DNA of 64,000 nucleotides, taken from NCBI GenBank assembly GCA_019429405.1, contig JAHYIZ010000012.1, positions 1-64,000 on the forward strand. The letters run 5' to 3'. The DNA is from Paracoccaceae bacterium. Its GTDB lineage: Bacteria; Pseudomonadota; Alphaproteobacteria; Rhodobacterales; Rhodobacteraceae. Under the pieces are notes generated by a model that saw only the letters and a list, made by a program, of their open reading frames with translations, made no database searches and was not told the origin of the DNA. Positions 26,631-36,679 of this stretch are shown piece after piece. Both the position numbers and the translations under genes were made by a program. How positions within the stretch are numbered: the stretch's first letter is position 1; each line of letters begins with the position of its first letter.

Positions 26631-28040
26631 ATGACCCGCCCTTTCGACTCATTCGTGATCTTTGCCGAAATGCGCACCGGGTCGAACCTGCTTGAGGCGA
26701 GCCTGAACCAGATTGCGGGGCTGCGCTGCCACGGCGAAGCGTTCAACCCCGTGCATTTGGGCGACCCCAAGCTGACCGAGCTTTTGGGGGTTACCCTGGC
26801 CCAGCGCACCGCCGAACCGATCGGCCTTCTGACCCGCATCCGCGAGGCCGAGGGGATGAACGGCTTTCGCTACTTTCACGACCACGACGCGCGTGTGCTC
26901 GAACCCGTGCTGGCCGACCCGCGCTGCGCCAAGATCATTCTCACCCGCAATCCGGTCGAAAGCTACATCAGCCTGAAGATCGCCTATAACACCGATCGCT
27001 GGCGGCTGACGGACGTGCGCGACCGCCGCGAATTCAAGGCGCCCTTCAAACCCGCCGAGTTTGAGGCATTTCTGGCGCCTTTGCTTGAATTCCAGCTAAA
27101 GCTTCTGCGCGCCTTGCAGACCAGCGGGCAAACGGCGTTTTACGTTGATTACGAAGATATCCAGAACCTCGATGTGCTGAACGGCATGGCGCGATTTCTG
27201 GGCTTTCCCGATGGGGTGGGCGCGGTTTCGCAGGCGTTGATCGTGCAAAACCCTGAAGAGATGGCGCAAAAAGTGCGCAACTTCCCGGAAATGGAAGCGG
27301 CACTGGCGCGGATCGACTGGTTCAACCTGTCGCGCACCCCCAACTTTGAGCCGCGCCGGGGCCCGAACGTGCCGGGCTTTGTCGCCGCCAAGGGCGCGCC
27401 GCTGCTCTATTTGCCGCTGAAGACCGGGCCCGAGGCGCGGGTGCGCAGCTGGCTTGAGGGCTTCGGCGGCGGGCTGATCGAGGATTTCACACAAAAATCC
27501 TTGCGCCAGTGGAAGCGCGGGCACCCCGGCCACCGCAGTTTTACCGTGCTGCGCCACCCGCTTGCGCGCGCATGGTCGGCCTTTTGCGAGGCAATCGTGC
27601 CGGGGCGCTATGGCGAAATTCGCGAGGTGCTGCGCACGCTTTACGAGGTGCCGTTGCCGCCGGCCGACGAGGCCACCAAGATGAGCGCTTTGGCACAACG
27701 GACCGCCTTCATGGCGTTCCTGAAGTTTCTGAAAGCCAACCTGAACGGCCAGACCTCGGTGCGAATCGACCAGCTTTGGGCCAGCCAATACGCGGTGATT
27801 CAAGGCTTTGGCAATTTTGCCCCACCTGACATGCTTTGCCGTGAAGACCGGCTGGCCGAAGACCTTGCGCATTTGGCGGCGTCGGTCGGCCTGCCCTGCC
27901 CTGCGCTGCCGCCCGAGGCCAAGGCCACCGGCGTGACGCTGGCAAAGATCTATGACGGCGCGCTAGAGGCCGCCGTGCGCGAGGCCTACCCGCGCGACTA
28001 CATGAGCTTCGGTTTTGCCGACTGGCACGCGGGCAGCTAG
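26631..28040 (+). CDS. Two-domain sulfotransferase (NodH-like plus second sulfotransferase domain)
   Basis: Protein of 469 aa that appears to carry two PAPS-dependent sulfotransferase modules. Module one (about 1-235) has a 5'-phosphosulfate loop FAEMRTGSNL (11-20) and a 3'-phosphate motif RNPVESY (106-112), as in NodH-like enzymes. Module two (about 255-469) begins with LLYLPLKTGPEAR (258-270) and has FTVLRHPLARAW (304-315), as in membrane-type glycan sulfotransferases. No signal peptide. It probably sulfates a surface glycan made by the neighbouring transferases; CysQ nearby would remove PAP. The stop overlaps the convergent ptsN stop by four bases. Confidence 0.78.
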   Translation: MTRPFDSFVIFAEMRTGSNLLEASLNQIAGLRCHGEAFNPVHLGDPKLTELLGVTLAQRTAEPIGLLTRIREAEGMNGFRYFHDHDARVLEPVLADPRCAKIILTRNPVESYISLKIAYNTDRWRLTDVRDRREFKAPFKPAEFEAFLAPLLEFQLKLLRALQTSGQTAFYVDYEDIQNLDVLNGMARFLGFPDGVGAVSQALIVQNPEEMAQKVRNFPEMEAALARIDWFNLSRTPNFEPRRGPNVPGFVAAKGAPLLYLPLKTGPEARVRSWLEGFGGGLIEDFTQKSLRQWKRGHPGHRSFTVLRHPLARAWSAFCEAIVPGRYGEIREVLRTLYEVPLPPADEATKMSALAQRTAFMAFLKFLKANLNGQTSVRIDQLWASQYAVIQGFGNFAPPDMLCREDRLAEDLAHLAASVGLPCPALPPEAKATGVTLAKIYDGALEAAVREAYPRDYMSFGFADWHAGS

Positions 28041-28501
28041 GCTGCCTGCGTGCCCACGGCCTCGGTCAGCAGGGCATGCAACGCAGTGGGCGCGGTATTG
28101 GCGCGCAGCTTGGTGCAGAATTCGGCATTGCGCATGGCGCGTGATACCAGCGCCAGCGCCTTGAGGTGTTCAACGCCCGAATCCTTGGGCGCGAACAAGG
28201 CAAACACCAGATCGACGGGCTGGCGGTCAACCGCATCGAAATCGAGCGGTTTTTCAAGCCGCACGAACACGCCCACCACGCGCGAAAGCCCGTGCAGCCG
28301 CGCATGCGGCAAGGCAACACCATGGCCGACCCCGGTCGGCCCAAGACTTTCGCGGTCTTGCAGCGCGTCAAGCGTATCGGAGGCATTGATCCCGTAAGCC
28401 TGCTGCGCGATCTCAGCGAGATCCTGAAACAGGCGTTTCTTACTCGTGACATGGGCAAAAACCTTGACGGCATCTGCCCCGAGCAGGTCTGAAAGCTGCA
28501 T
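28037..28501 (-). CDS. ptsN: PTS IIA-like nitrogen regulatory protein PtsN
   Basis: EIIA(Ntr) protein of 154 aa, phosphorylated by the PtsP/NPr chain and used to regulate potassium, nitrogen and envelope responses rather than sugar uptake. The phospho-histidine is His66 in GVALPHARL. Sequence is complete and length typical. It sits 32 bases downstream of hpf, in the conserved alphaproteobacterial order lptB-(rpoN)-hpf-ptsN, although rpoN is missing here. Confidence 0.93.
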   Translation of the reverse strand: MQLSDLLGADAVKVFAHVTSKKRLFQDLAEIAQQAYGINASDTLDALQDRESLGPTGVGHGVALPHARLHGLSRVVGVFVRLEKPLDFDAVDRQPVDLVFALFAPKDSGVEHLKALALVSRAMRNAEFCTKLRANTAPTALHALLTEAVGTQAA

Positions 28502-28533
28502 TGGCCTTACTTTCCCGCGCCAGCGGCTGGCGC

Positions 28534-29109
28534 CTATTTGATGTTACGCGGGTCGATCCAGCCCACGTTACCGTCTTCGCGGCGGTGCACCACATTCACA
28601 CCGCCATGTTTCTCGTTGCGGAACACCAGCATGGGTGAGCCCGCGATTTCCATCTGCATAACCGCTTCACCCACCGAAAGCGTCGGCACCTGGGCCTGCA
28701 TCTCGGCGATGATCACGGGCGCAAGGCTTTCGGGCTCCGAATCCCCATTGCCAGCTTCTGCCGCGAGCACATACATCCCCGCCGCACCGAATTCAACAGG
28801 GTCGGGGTGGTTGCGAACATGGTCTTTCAGGCGGCGCTTGTAGCGGCGCAGCTGTTTGTCGAGATGCTCGCGGCACGATTCGAAGGCCGCATAAACCTCG
28901 GACGCCGTGCCTTTGGCGGCGGCGGTCAGCCCGGTCGACAGGTGCACAGAGATTTCGCACAGAAATTCATGCGTCACGCGCGAGAAAACCACGGTGGCAT
29001 CGGTGGGGCGCTGGGAATATTTGTCCAGTGTCTCGCCCAGTTCGGTTTTCACATGGGACTGCAGAGCTTCGCCAATGTCGAGCTGCTTGCCGCTGATCTG
29101 ATACCGCAT
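28534..29109 (-). CDS. hpf: Long-form ribosome hibernation-promoting factor
   Basis: Protein of 191 aa, the long form of HPF that dimerises 70S ribosomes into 100S particles in stationary phase. The N-terminal HPF/RaiA domain (about 1-105, MRYQISGKQLDIGEALQ, then basic RRYKRRLKDH) is followed by a linker and a C-terminal dimerisation domain ending GNVGWIDPRNIK. The frame is open to 29139, but ATG 29109 preceded by AAGGAGAAG gives the standard start. It probably shares a transcript with ptsN. Confidence 0.93.
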   Translation of the reverse strand: MRYQISGKQLDIGEALQSHVKTELGETLDKYSQRPTDATVVFSRVTHEFLCEISVHLSTGLTAAAKGTASEVYAAFESCREHLDKQLRRYKRRLKDHVRNHPDPVEFGAAGMYVLAAEAGNGDSEPESLAPVIIAEMQAQVPTLSVGEAVMQMEIAGSPMLVFRNEKHGGVNVVHRREDGNVGWIDPRNIK

Positions 29110-29351
29110 GGCTTCTCCTTCGGGTGCATGAACCGGCAACAGCCGAACATGGCTGTGGTTGCGGTTCGGTTAATCTCGGGGGGTGGCCCGCGCCGCAAGC
29201 CGGAACCGTGGCCCTGACTGCGGGGGCTTTCTGGTGACGTCGCTCGTGAGAGTGGGCGATGGTCATGCATTTGACGCTATTTGGCGCCAAGCGCCGGGCC
29301 TTTGTCAACGGCTTCGTGCTTGCGCTACCGGGGCAGGCGCGAGATTGTGCT
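29110..29351 (-). other. Noncoding gap where rpoN is found in many relatives
   Basis: This 242-base gap between hpf and lptB has no credible gene. It contains TTGACA on the minus strand (29308-29303) and a small hairpin GGCGC/GCGCC (29283-29295), which may be part of an hpf promoter, but no convincing -10 is spaced correctly. In many alphaproteobacteria rpoN (sigma54) occupies this position. Confidence 0.4.
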
Positions 29352-30122
29352 TCACGTTATGCGGAAGCCTTGCCCAAGATAGACGCGGCGCACATTTTCA
29401 TCGCGCACCACCTCGTCGGCGGTGCCGCTCATCAGCACGGCGCCATCGTGCAGAATGTAGGCGCGGTCAACGATTTCAAGCGTTTCGCGCACGTTATGAT
29501 CGGTGATCAGCACCCCGATGCCGCGCGAGCGCAGATCATGCACCAGCGCGCGGATATCGCCCACCGAGATCGGATCGACCCCTGCAAAAGGTTCATCCAG
29601 CAGCAGAAAGCGCGGGTTGGCGGCAAGGCAGCGTGCAATTTCCACCCGCCGCCGCTCACCGCCCGAAAGCGCCACCGCGGGGGCATGGCGCAAATGCTCG
29701 ATCGAGAAATCGCCCAGCAATTCCTCCAGCCGTTCGCGCTGCTTGTGGCGCTGGCGCTCAACCACTTCAAGCACGGCCAGAATGTTGTCTTCTACCGAAA
29801 GGCCGCGAAAGATCGACGCCTCCTGCGGCAGATAGCCGATTCCAAGCTGCGCGCGCCGATACATCGGCAGGCCGGTCACATCGCGGCCATCAAGCAAGAT
29901 CTGCCCGGCGTCCGGCAGGATCAGCCCGGCAATGGCGTAAAAACAGGTGGTCTTGCCAGACCCGTTGGGGCCAAGCAGCGCCACCACCTCGCCCTGCGAC
30001 AGCATCAGCGCCACGTCGCGCAGCACCGGCTTGCGGCGATAGGATTTGCGCAGACCGTTGACAACCAGCCCGGCAGGCTCCGGCGCCGTGGCGCCCGGTG
30101 CAGACGAGCGGCGCTGCCGCAT
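29352..30122 (-). CDS. lptB: LPS export ABC transporter ATP-binding protein LptB
   Basis: Cytoplasmic ATPase of 256 aa that powers the LptFG complex extracting LPS from the inner membrane. Walker A GPNGSGKT is at 51-58, the signature LSGGERRRVEIARCL follows, then Walker B LLLDEPFAGVDP and the LptB-typical ITDHNVRETL switch region. The first ~18 residues are an extra Pro/Ala/Arg-rich stretch. The start overlaps the lptA stop by one base. Order rnd-kdsD-lptC-lptA-lptB is an LPS biogenesis operon. Confidence 0.96.
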   Translation of the reverse strand: MRQRRSSAPGATAPEPAGLVVNGLRKSYRRKPVLRDVALMLSQGEVVALLGPNGSGKTTCFYAIAGLILPDAGQILLDGRDVTGLPMYRRAQLGIGYLPQEASIFRGLSVEDNILAVLEVVERQRHKQRERLEELLGDFSIEHLRHAPAVALSGGERRRVEIARCLAANPRFLLLDEPFAGVDPISVGDIRALVHDLRSRGIGVLITDHNVRETLEIVDRAYILHDGAVLMSGTADEVVRDENVRRVYLGQGFRIT

Positions 30123-30622
30123 CAGTTGCCCCCGGGCTGAAGAGTCGTTTGCACCCGGCCTTCAACCGTGGCGCTACCGGTGGCCAGGTTGACAGTCAGA
30201 CGCTGCCCCGAGAGCACGTTGCCGCCTTGCGTCAGCAGCACGTTGCCGCTCAGCAGGACCAATCCGGATGCAATCGTATATTCGGCAGTTTCGGCCTGCG
30301 CGGCATCGGCACCACTGGCCAGAACGACGCCACCGCTGGCCAGCAGGCGGGTGATTTCGCGCTGGCCGCCGGCGCCGTATTCCACCCGCACCAGCGCCGC
30401 CGACAGCCGCATGTCGCCCTGCGACACGGCCACATCGCCCGCGAACACCGCGCTGCCGTCGGCCTGATCGATGGTCAGGCTATCGGCGCTGATCTCGACC
30501 GGGGCAGTGGTATCGGCGCGGATGCCGCCAAAGCTGACCTGCTGCGCCAAACCCAGCGGCGCGGCAAGAATGACGCCGGCAAGCAGAGCCGAGAGGGCAA
30601 GGGCAAGACGCTTGGCTAGCAT
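30122..30622 (-). CDS. lptA: Lipopolysaccharide transport periplasmic protein LptA
   Basis: Periplasmic protein of 166 aa with an N-terminal signal peptide (hydrophobic core about 6-22) and an OstA/LptA beta-jellyroll (about 38-160, ISADSLTIDQADGSAVFAGDVAV). It forms the bridge that carries LPS from LptC to the outer membrane LptD. It follows lptC after seven bases and overlaps lptB by one base, so it is cotranscribed with both. Confidence 0.92.
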   Translation of the reverse strand: MLAKRLALALSALLAGVILAAPLGLAQQVSFGGIRADTTAPVEISADSLTIDQADGSAVFAGDVAVSQGDMRLSAALVRVEYGAGGQREITRLLASGGVVLASGADAAQAETAEYTIASGLVLLSGNVLLTQGGNVLSGQRLTVNLATGSATVEGRVQTTLQPGGN

Positions 30623-30629
30623 GGCTACC

Positions 30630-31235
30630 TCAATTCACTGGATGGTATATCAGCTTCACGCCCGCGTTGAAAACCAGAAGATAGGGCGCATCGGCGCCGC
30701 TGGTCGAAAGCGTCATCGCGCCTGCGGAAAGCTGGCCGAAGGGGGCATCGGCAACGACCGACACGGGCGCTTCGATACGCGTGCGATCAATCGTCAGGTT
30801 GATCTCGTCCGACTCGATGGCGTAGCCTGCCGAGGTGCGCAGGCTGACCGCGCCGCGCAACCGGACCTCGCCCCGGATCGGGTCAAGCCGGCCTTCGTCG
30901 GCCACGATATCTGCCCAAAACGCGCCGGGGCTGTCGATCCGCGCCACAATGCCGGTGGCACTTGCACCGCTTCCGACCGCGTCGGGGCGCGCGCCGGCCG
31001 CCGAAACAGTCAGCGCCGCTCCATCTTCGGTAACGCCCGCAAAATGCGGCTCGGTCATGCGCGGCTCGCGCGCAAGTTCATCAAGATCAATGTCGGCATA
31101 GGGGACAGGCTGGCTCGGGTCGATCCGTTGTGACACCAGAAACAGCGTTGCAAGCAGCGACAAAGCGAGCAGCGGCAACACGATCTTGGCGCCCATGACA
31201 AGCCACGAATGGGTATCGTCATAGCCGCGCGCCAT
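30630..31235 (-). CDS. lptC: LPS export protein LptC
   Basis: Bitopic inner membrane protein of 201 aa: short N-terminus, one transmembrane helix (about 15-33, IVLPLLALSLLATLFLV) and a periplasmic LptC beta-jellyroll. It receives LPS from LptBFG and passes it to LptA. It begins two bases after the kdsD stop and precedes lptA. LptC proteins are poorly conserved; the assignment rests on topology, length and operon position together. Confidence 0.85.
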   Translation of the reverse strand: MARGYDDTHSWLVMGAKIVLPLLALSLLATLFLVSQRIDPSQPVPYADIDLDELAREPRMTEPHFAGVTEDGAALTVSAAGARPDAVGSGASATGIVARIDSPGAFWADIVADEGRLDPIRGEVRLRGAVSLRTSAGYAIESDEINLTIDRTRIEAPVSVVADAPFGQLSAGAMTLSTSGADAPYLLVFNAGVKLIYHPVN

Positions 31236-31237
31236 GG

Positions 31238-32221
31238 TCAGGCGACCCCCGCGCGCAGACAGTCGTGAATGTGCAAAATCCCGAGCGGCGCGCCACCGGC
31301 GACGGGGTCAAGCACGAACAGGCAGGTGATCTTGCGCGCATTCATCACCGCAACGGCGGTTGCGGCCAGCGCATCGGGGCCGATCGTCTGCGGGGCGCGG
31401 GTCATCACATCGCCCGCCGTTTGGGCCAAAAGCCCCTCCATGTGGCGGCGCAGGTCGCCGTCGGTGATGATGCCGGCAAGCTGCCCGGCGGCGTCGGTAA
31501 CGCCGACCACGCCAAACCCCTTTTGCGTCATCACCAGCAGCGCTTCGGCCATCGGCGCGGTTTCGGCCACAAGGGGCGGCGCTGCGTGCATCAGGCGAGC
31601 GACCGTGGCCAGCCGCGCCCCCAGCTTGCCGCCGGGGTGGAAGGTGGCGAAATGCTCGGGCGTGAAGGCGCGATGCTCCATCAGCGCCACGGCTAGCGCA
31701 TCGCCCAGCGCCAGCGTCATCGTGGTCGAGGTGGTCGGCACCACGCCCGTGCCGCAAGCCTCGGGTGCTGCGGGCAGCAGAATTGCCACATCGGCTTGGC
31801 GCAGTAAGGTAGAGCCTGCCCGCCCGGCCACGCCGATCAGCGGAATTGAAAAGCGGCGGCTGTGCGCCACGATGTCGGACAGCTCGGGGGTTTCTCCCGA
31901 ATTCGACAACACCAGCACTACGTCCTGCGCCGTGACCATGCCCAGATCGCCGTGGCTCGCCTCGGCGGGGTGAACGAACTGCGCGGGCGTGCCGGTCGAG
32001 GCGAAGGTGGCAGCAATCTTGCGCGCGATATGGCCTGACTTGCCCATCCCCGAGACAACCACCCGGCCCTGCGCCCGCAGGATCGTTTCGACCGCCTGCG
32101 CGAAACTGTCACCAAGGCTGCCGGCCAGAAGCGAAAGCGCCTGCGCCTCGATGCCGATCACCCGGCGCGCGGTGGCAAGCCAAGTGGTGGCGTCAGTGGT
32201 GGAAGATGTCATTGGGTTCAT
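31238..32221 (-). CDS. kdsD: Arabinose-5-phosphate isomerase KdsD (KpsF/GutQ family)
   Basis: Enzyme of 327 aa that converts ribulose 5-phosphate to arabinose 5-phosphate, the first committed step to Kdo. An N-terminal SIS sugar isomerase domain (about 30-190; RVVVSGMGKSGHIARKIAAT, SHGDLGMV, SNSGETPEL) is followed by two CBS domains (about 205-325). Its start lies inside the end of rnd (29-base overlap), implying coupled translation. Cotranscription with lptC-lptA-lptB links Kdo supply to LPS export. Confidence 0.93.
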   Translation of the reverse strand: MNPMTSSTTDATTWLATARRVIGIEAQALSLLAGSLGDSFAQAVETILRAQGRVVVSGMGKSGHIARKIAATFASTGTPAQFVHPAEASHGDLGMVTAQDVVLVLSNSGETPELSDIVAHSRRFSIPLIGVAGRAGSTLLRQADVAILLPAAPEACGTGVVPTTSTTMTLALGDALAVALMEHRAFTPEHFATFHPGGKLGARLATVARLMHAAPPLVAETAPMAEALLVMTQKGFGVVGVTDAAGQLAGIITDGDLRRHMEGLLAQTAGDVMTRAPQTIGPDALAATAVAVMNARKITCLFVLDPVAGGAPLGILHIHDCLRAGVA

Positions 32222-32807
32222 CCCAGCCCATCAGATCAAGCTGACCGCGCGCGGGAAGAAAGTCAAAGCACGCCTGCGCAAGCTGGGTGCGGCCCTCGCG
32301 CGCAAGGCGGATTTCAAGCGCGGCCTTCAGCCGGTGCAGGTAAAGCACATCGGATGCCGCATATTCAAGCTGCGCCGGGGTCAGATCAGCCGCGCCCCAA
32401 TCCGAGGTTTGCTGCTGTTTGGAGACATCGACCCCCACAAGGTCTTGCAGCAGGTATTTCAGCCCGTGCCGGTCGGTGAAGGTGCGCACCATGCGCGAGG
32501 CGATCTTGGTGCACCACACCGGCGCGGTGACCACGCCAAAGGCGTTGTAGAGTGCTGCCACATCGAAGCGGGCAAAGTGAAAGAGCTTCAGCACCGCCGG
32601 GTCTGCCAGCATCCGGGCAAGGTTCGGCGCGCTGCGCTGGCCCTGCGCGATCTGCACCATGTGGGCATGGCCATCGCCCGAGGAAAGCTGCACCAGACAA
32701 AGCCGGTCGCGGTGCGGGTTCAGCCCCATTGTCTCGGTGTCGATTGCGACCACCGGGCCAAGTGCAAGTCCGTCGGGCAGGTCGCCCTTGTAGAGGTGGT
32801 TCGTCAT
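32193..32807 (-). CDS. rnd: Ribonuclease D (short form, 3'-5' exonuclease)
   Basis: DEDDy exonuclease of 204 aa acting on tRNA or other RNA 3' ends. Asp23 and Glu25 lie in AIDTETMGL, a further Asp in HFARFDVAAL, and the Tyr/Asp pair in YAASDVLYLHRL. The HRDC domains of enteric RNase D are absent, as is usual for the short alphaproteobacterial protein. The frame is open to 32891, but ATG 32807 with GAGGCAG upstream fits the homology start. Its 3' end overlaps kdsD. Confidence 0.86.
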   Translation of the reverse strand: MTNHLYKGDLPDGLALGPVVAIDTETMGLNPHRDRLCLVQLSSGDGHAHMVQIAQGQRSAPNLARMLADPAVLKLFHFARFDVAALYNAFGVVTAPVWCTKIASRMVRTFTDRHGLKYLLQDLVGVDVSKQQQTSDWGAADLTPAQLEYAASDVLYLHRLKAALEIRLAREGRTQLAQACFDFLPARGQLDLMGWDEPNDIFHH

Positions 32808-32887
32808 TTCTGCCTCGCTGGCTGCCGGGCGCTGCGGTCTGCGCGCCCGGTCACGGTTCAAGCTTCTGCCGATCACAGCGCGGCGCG

Positions 32888-34462
<1,575 letters not shown>

Positions 34463-34488
34463 TCAATCTGCTGACATACTCAAGGTAA

Positions 34489-34573
34489 TGGTGCCCAGAA
34501 GAGGACTCGAACCTCCACGCCTTGCGGCACACGGACCTGAACCGTGCGCGTCTACCAATTCCGCCACCTGGGC
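34489..34573 (-). tRNA. tRNA-Leu (anticodon CAG)
   Basis: The minus strand folds into a complete type II tRNA of 85 nt including an encoded 3' CCA. Acceptor stem GCCCAGG pairs with TCTGGGC; the anticodon stem CACGG/CCGTG encloses loop TTCAGGT, giving anticodon CAG (plus-strand bases 34537-34539). A long variable arm and a T arm with TTCGAGT are present. It decodes CUG, a heavily used leucine codon in GC-rich genomes. Confidence 0.97.
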
Positions 34574-34734
34574 AGGTGTTCGTGAGCGGGGTGATTAAAG
34601 AGGGCCACTGGCACTGTCAACGGGGTTCGCGAACAATTTGCGCGGCGCGCAACCTGCGGCACCCTTTGCCCTTGTCGCGCAAGGGGCTTGGCGCTAATCA
34701 AAGGGCGGATTTTGCGAACGAAAGGCTGGCGCCG

Positions 34735-35721
34735 ATGTCGAAACTTGTCACCATCTACGGCGGGTCGGGGTTTGTCGGGCGCTACATTGCCCGGCGCATG
34801 GCGCAGGAAGGCTGGCGCGTGCGGGTGGCGGTGCGGCGCGACAACGAGGCGCTGTTCGTGCGCACCTATGGCGCGATGGGGCAGGTGGAGCCTGTGCGCT
34901 GCAACGTTCGCGACGATGCCTCGGTGCGCGGTGCCATGCAGGGCGCTGACGCGGTGGTCAACTGCGTCGGCATTCTGGTGCGCGACGGCAAGAACACCTT
35001 TGATGCCGTGCAGGCGCAGGGTGCGGCCCGCATCGCGCGGATCGCGGCGGAAGAGGGCGTGGCGCGGCTGGTGCACATCTCGGCAATCGGCACCGAAACC
35101 TCGGGCAGCAGCGATTATGCCCGCACCAAGGCTGCGGGCGAGGCGGCGGTTCGCAGCTCATTCCCCTCGGCAGTTATCTTGCGGCCGTCGGTGATGTTCG
35201 GCCCTGAAGACGGTTTCTTCAACAAATTCGCAATGATGGCGCGCTGGGGCGTGGTGCTGCCGATCGTGGGCGCCAATACCCGCTTTCAGCCGGTCTATGT
35301 TGATGATGTCGCCAAGGCGGTGGTCAAGGCGGTGCTGGGCGAGGCCAGTGGCACCTATGAGCTGGGCGGCCCCGACGTGCACACGATGCGCGAGCTGATC
35401 GGCAAGATGCTCGACGTGACCTTGCGCCGCCGCATTGTCGTGAACATTCCGTTCTGGGTGGCGCGGGCGCTGGCGGCATGGTTCGACAGTTTCCAGTTTC
35501 TCTGGGGCGGGCTCTTCGTCAACCGCATGCTGACCCGCGATCAGGTCAAGCTTTTGCGCCACGACAACGTGGTGGCACCCGGCGCGCGCGGCTTTGCCGA
35601 TCTGGGGATTGAGCCGACACCGCTCGGTGCGGTGCTGCCTGATTATCTCTGGCGCTTCCGCCCCACGGGCCAGTTTGATGCCATCAAGGCTTCGGCCAAG
35701 AACCTGCGCAAGCACAGCTGA
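34735..35721 (+). CDS. NDUFA9-like NAD(P)-binding protein (atypical SDR)
   Basis: Protein of 328 aa of the atypical short-chain dehydrogenase group related to the mitochondrial complex I accessory subunit NDUFA9. The Rossmann motif [14 protein letters not shown] is at about 7-20. [14 protein letters not shown] and the substrate segment [13 protein letters not shown] follow; the classical YxxxK pair is present only as YARTK. Alphaproteobacteria have a complex I-associated version, but an electron transfer role is not shown. Start chosen at ATG 34735, although the frame is open from 34522. The stop overlaps uppP (TGATG). Confidence 0.82.
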   Translation: MSKLVTIYGGSGFVGRYIARRMAQEGWRVRVAVRRDNEALFVRTYGAMGQVEPVRCNVRDDASVRGAMQGADAVVNCVGILVRDGKNTFDAVQAQGAARIARIAAEEGVARLVHISAIGTETSGSSDYARTKAAGEAAVRSSFPSAVILRPSVMFGPEDGFFNKFAMMARWGVVLPIVGANTRFQPVYVDDVAKAVVKAVLGEASGTYELGGPDVHTMRELIGKMLDVTLRRRIVVNIPFWVARALAAWFDSFQFLWGGLFVNRMLTRDQVKLLRHDNVVAPGARGFADLGIEPTPLGAVLPDYLWRFRPTGQFDAIKASAKNLRKHS

Positions 35722-36524
35722 TGGGCGAGACCACACTGGTCGCCGCGGCCCTTGGGCTGCTCGAAGGGCTGACCGAGTTCATTCCAGTGTCTTCGACCGG
35801 GCACGTTTTGTTAGCCGGGCATTTTTTGGGCTTTGAATCAAACGGCAAGGCCTTCGAGGTGCTGATTCAGCTTGGCGCGATCGTCGCGATTGTGGGGGTT
35901 TATGCGCGGCGGCTGATTTCGGTCTTTGCAGCGGCCCCTCACGACCCTGAATCGCGGCGCTTCATCTGGTCGGTGCTGATCGCCTTTCTGCCTGCCGTGG
36001 TGGTCGGCGTGGCGGCGCATGATTTCATCAAGACCGTAATGTTCGAATCGCCCTTGCTGATTGCGGTGATGCTGGTTTTGGGCGGCGTGGTGCTGATCTG
36101 GGTTGATCGGCTGGTGCTGGCCCCGCGGCATGATGACGCAATGCGCCTGCCGCTGGGCATGGCGCTGAAGATCGGGCTGTTTCAGGTTCTGGCGATGGTT
36201 CCGGGGGTTTCACGATCGGGCGCGACCATCGTGGGGGCGCTGGCACTGGGTGCCAGCAAGCGCGCGGCGGCGGAATTTTCATTTTTTCTCAGCATGCCGA
36301 CCATGGCCGGGGCCTTTGCCTTCGACCTTTACAAGAACCGCGACGTGCTCGACAGCGCGGCGCTGGGCGAGATCGCGGTCGGCTTTGTGATGGCGTTCGT
36401 CGCGGCGGTGTTCGTTGTGCGCGGCTTGCTCACCTATGTCAGCCGCCATGGATACGCGGTCTTTGGCTGGTGGCGAATCATCCTTGGAACCGTAGTTCTG
36501 GTGGCGCTGGCGCTCGGGTATTAA
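35721..36524 (+). CDS. uppP: Undecaprenyl-diphosphatase UppP (BacA)
   Basis: Integral membrane phosphatase of 267 aa that recycles undecaprenyl pyrophosphate, the lipid carrier for peptidoglycan and polysaccharide synthesis, and confers bacitracin tolerance. The two catalytic signatures are present: [15 protein letters not shown] (14-28) and [10 protein letters not shown] (about 161-170). About eight hydrophobic helices. Translation is coupled to the NDUFA9-like gene by a one-base overlap. Confidence 0.95.
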   Translation: MGETTLVAAALGLLEGLTEFIPVSSTGHVLLAGHFLGFESNGKAFEVLIQLGAIVAIVGVYARRLISVFAAAPHDPESRRFIWSVLIAFLPAVVVGVAAHDFIKTVMFESPLLIAVMLVLGGVVLIWVDRLVLAPRHDDAMRLPLGMALKIGLFQVLAMVPGVSRSGATIVGALALGASKRAAAEFSFFLSMPTMAGAFAFDLYKNRDVLDSAALGEIAVGFVMAFVAAVFVVRGLLTYVSRHGYAVFGWWRIILGTVVLVALALGY

Positions 36525-36558
36525 CACTTAGGTCAGCACACGATACCTATTATGTGGA

Positions 36559-36590
36559 AAAAACGCCCGCATAACGTCGCGGGCGGCAAG
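36559..36590 (-). terminator. Hairpin with a T-run on the minus strand after uppP
   Basis: CGCCCGC (36564-36570) pairs with GCGGGCG (36579-36585) over an eight-base loop. A six-base A-run precedes it, so only minus-strand transcription would see a hairpin plus T-run. No minus-strand gene lies upstream. On the plus strand it may be a weak terminator for uppP. Confidence 0.4.
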
Positions 36591-36679
36591 ATAGTCGGCA
36601 TTTAGGTAAACCATTCTGACTTTTAATTCCCATCGGCGCACAGTAGCAATGCGCGACTGAAAAGCCGAAGGGTGCGACC

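Noticed and set aside
29277-29308. hpf promoter with TTGACA at 29308-29303 on the minus strand
   Set aside because: The -35 is perfect, but no acceptable -10 is found at 16-18 bases; the nearest AT-rich hexamer is 20 bases away.
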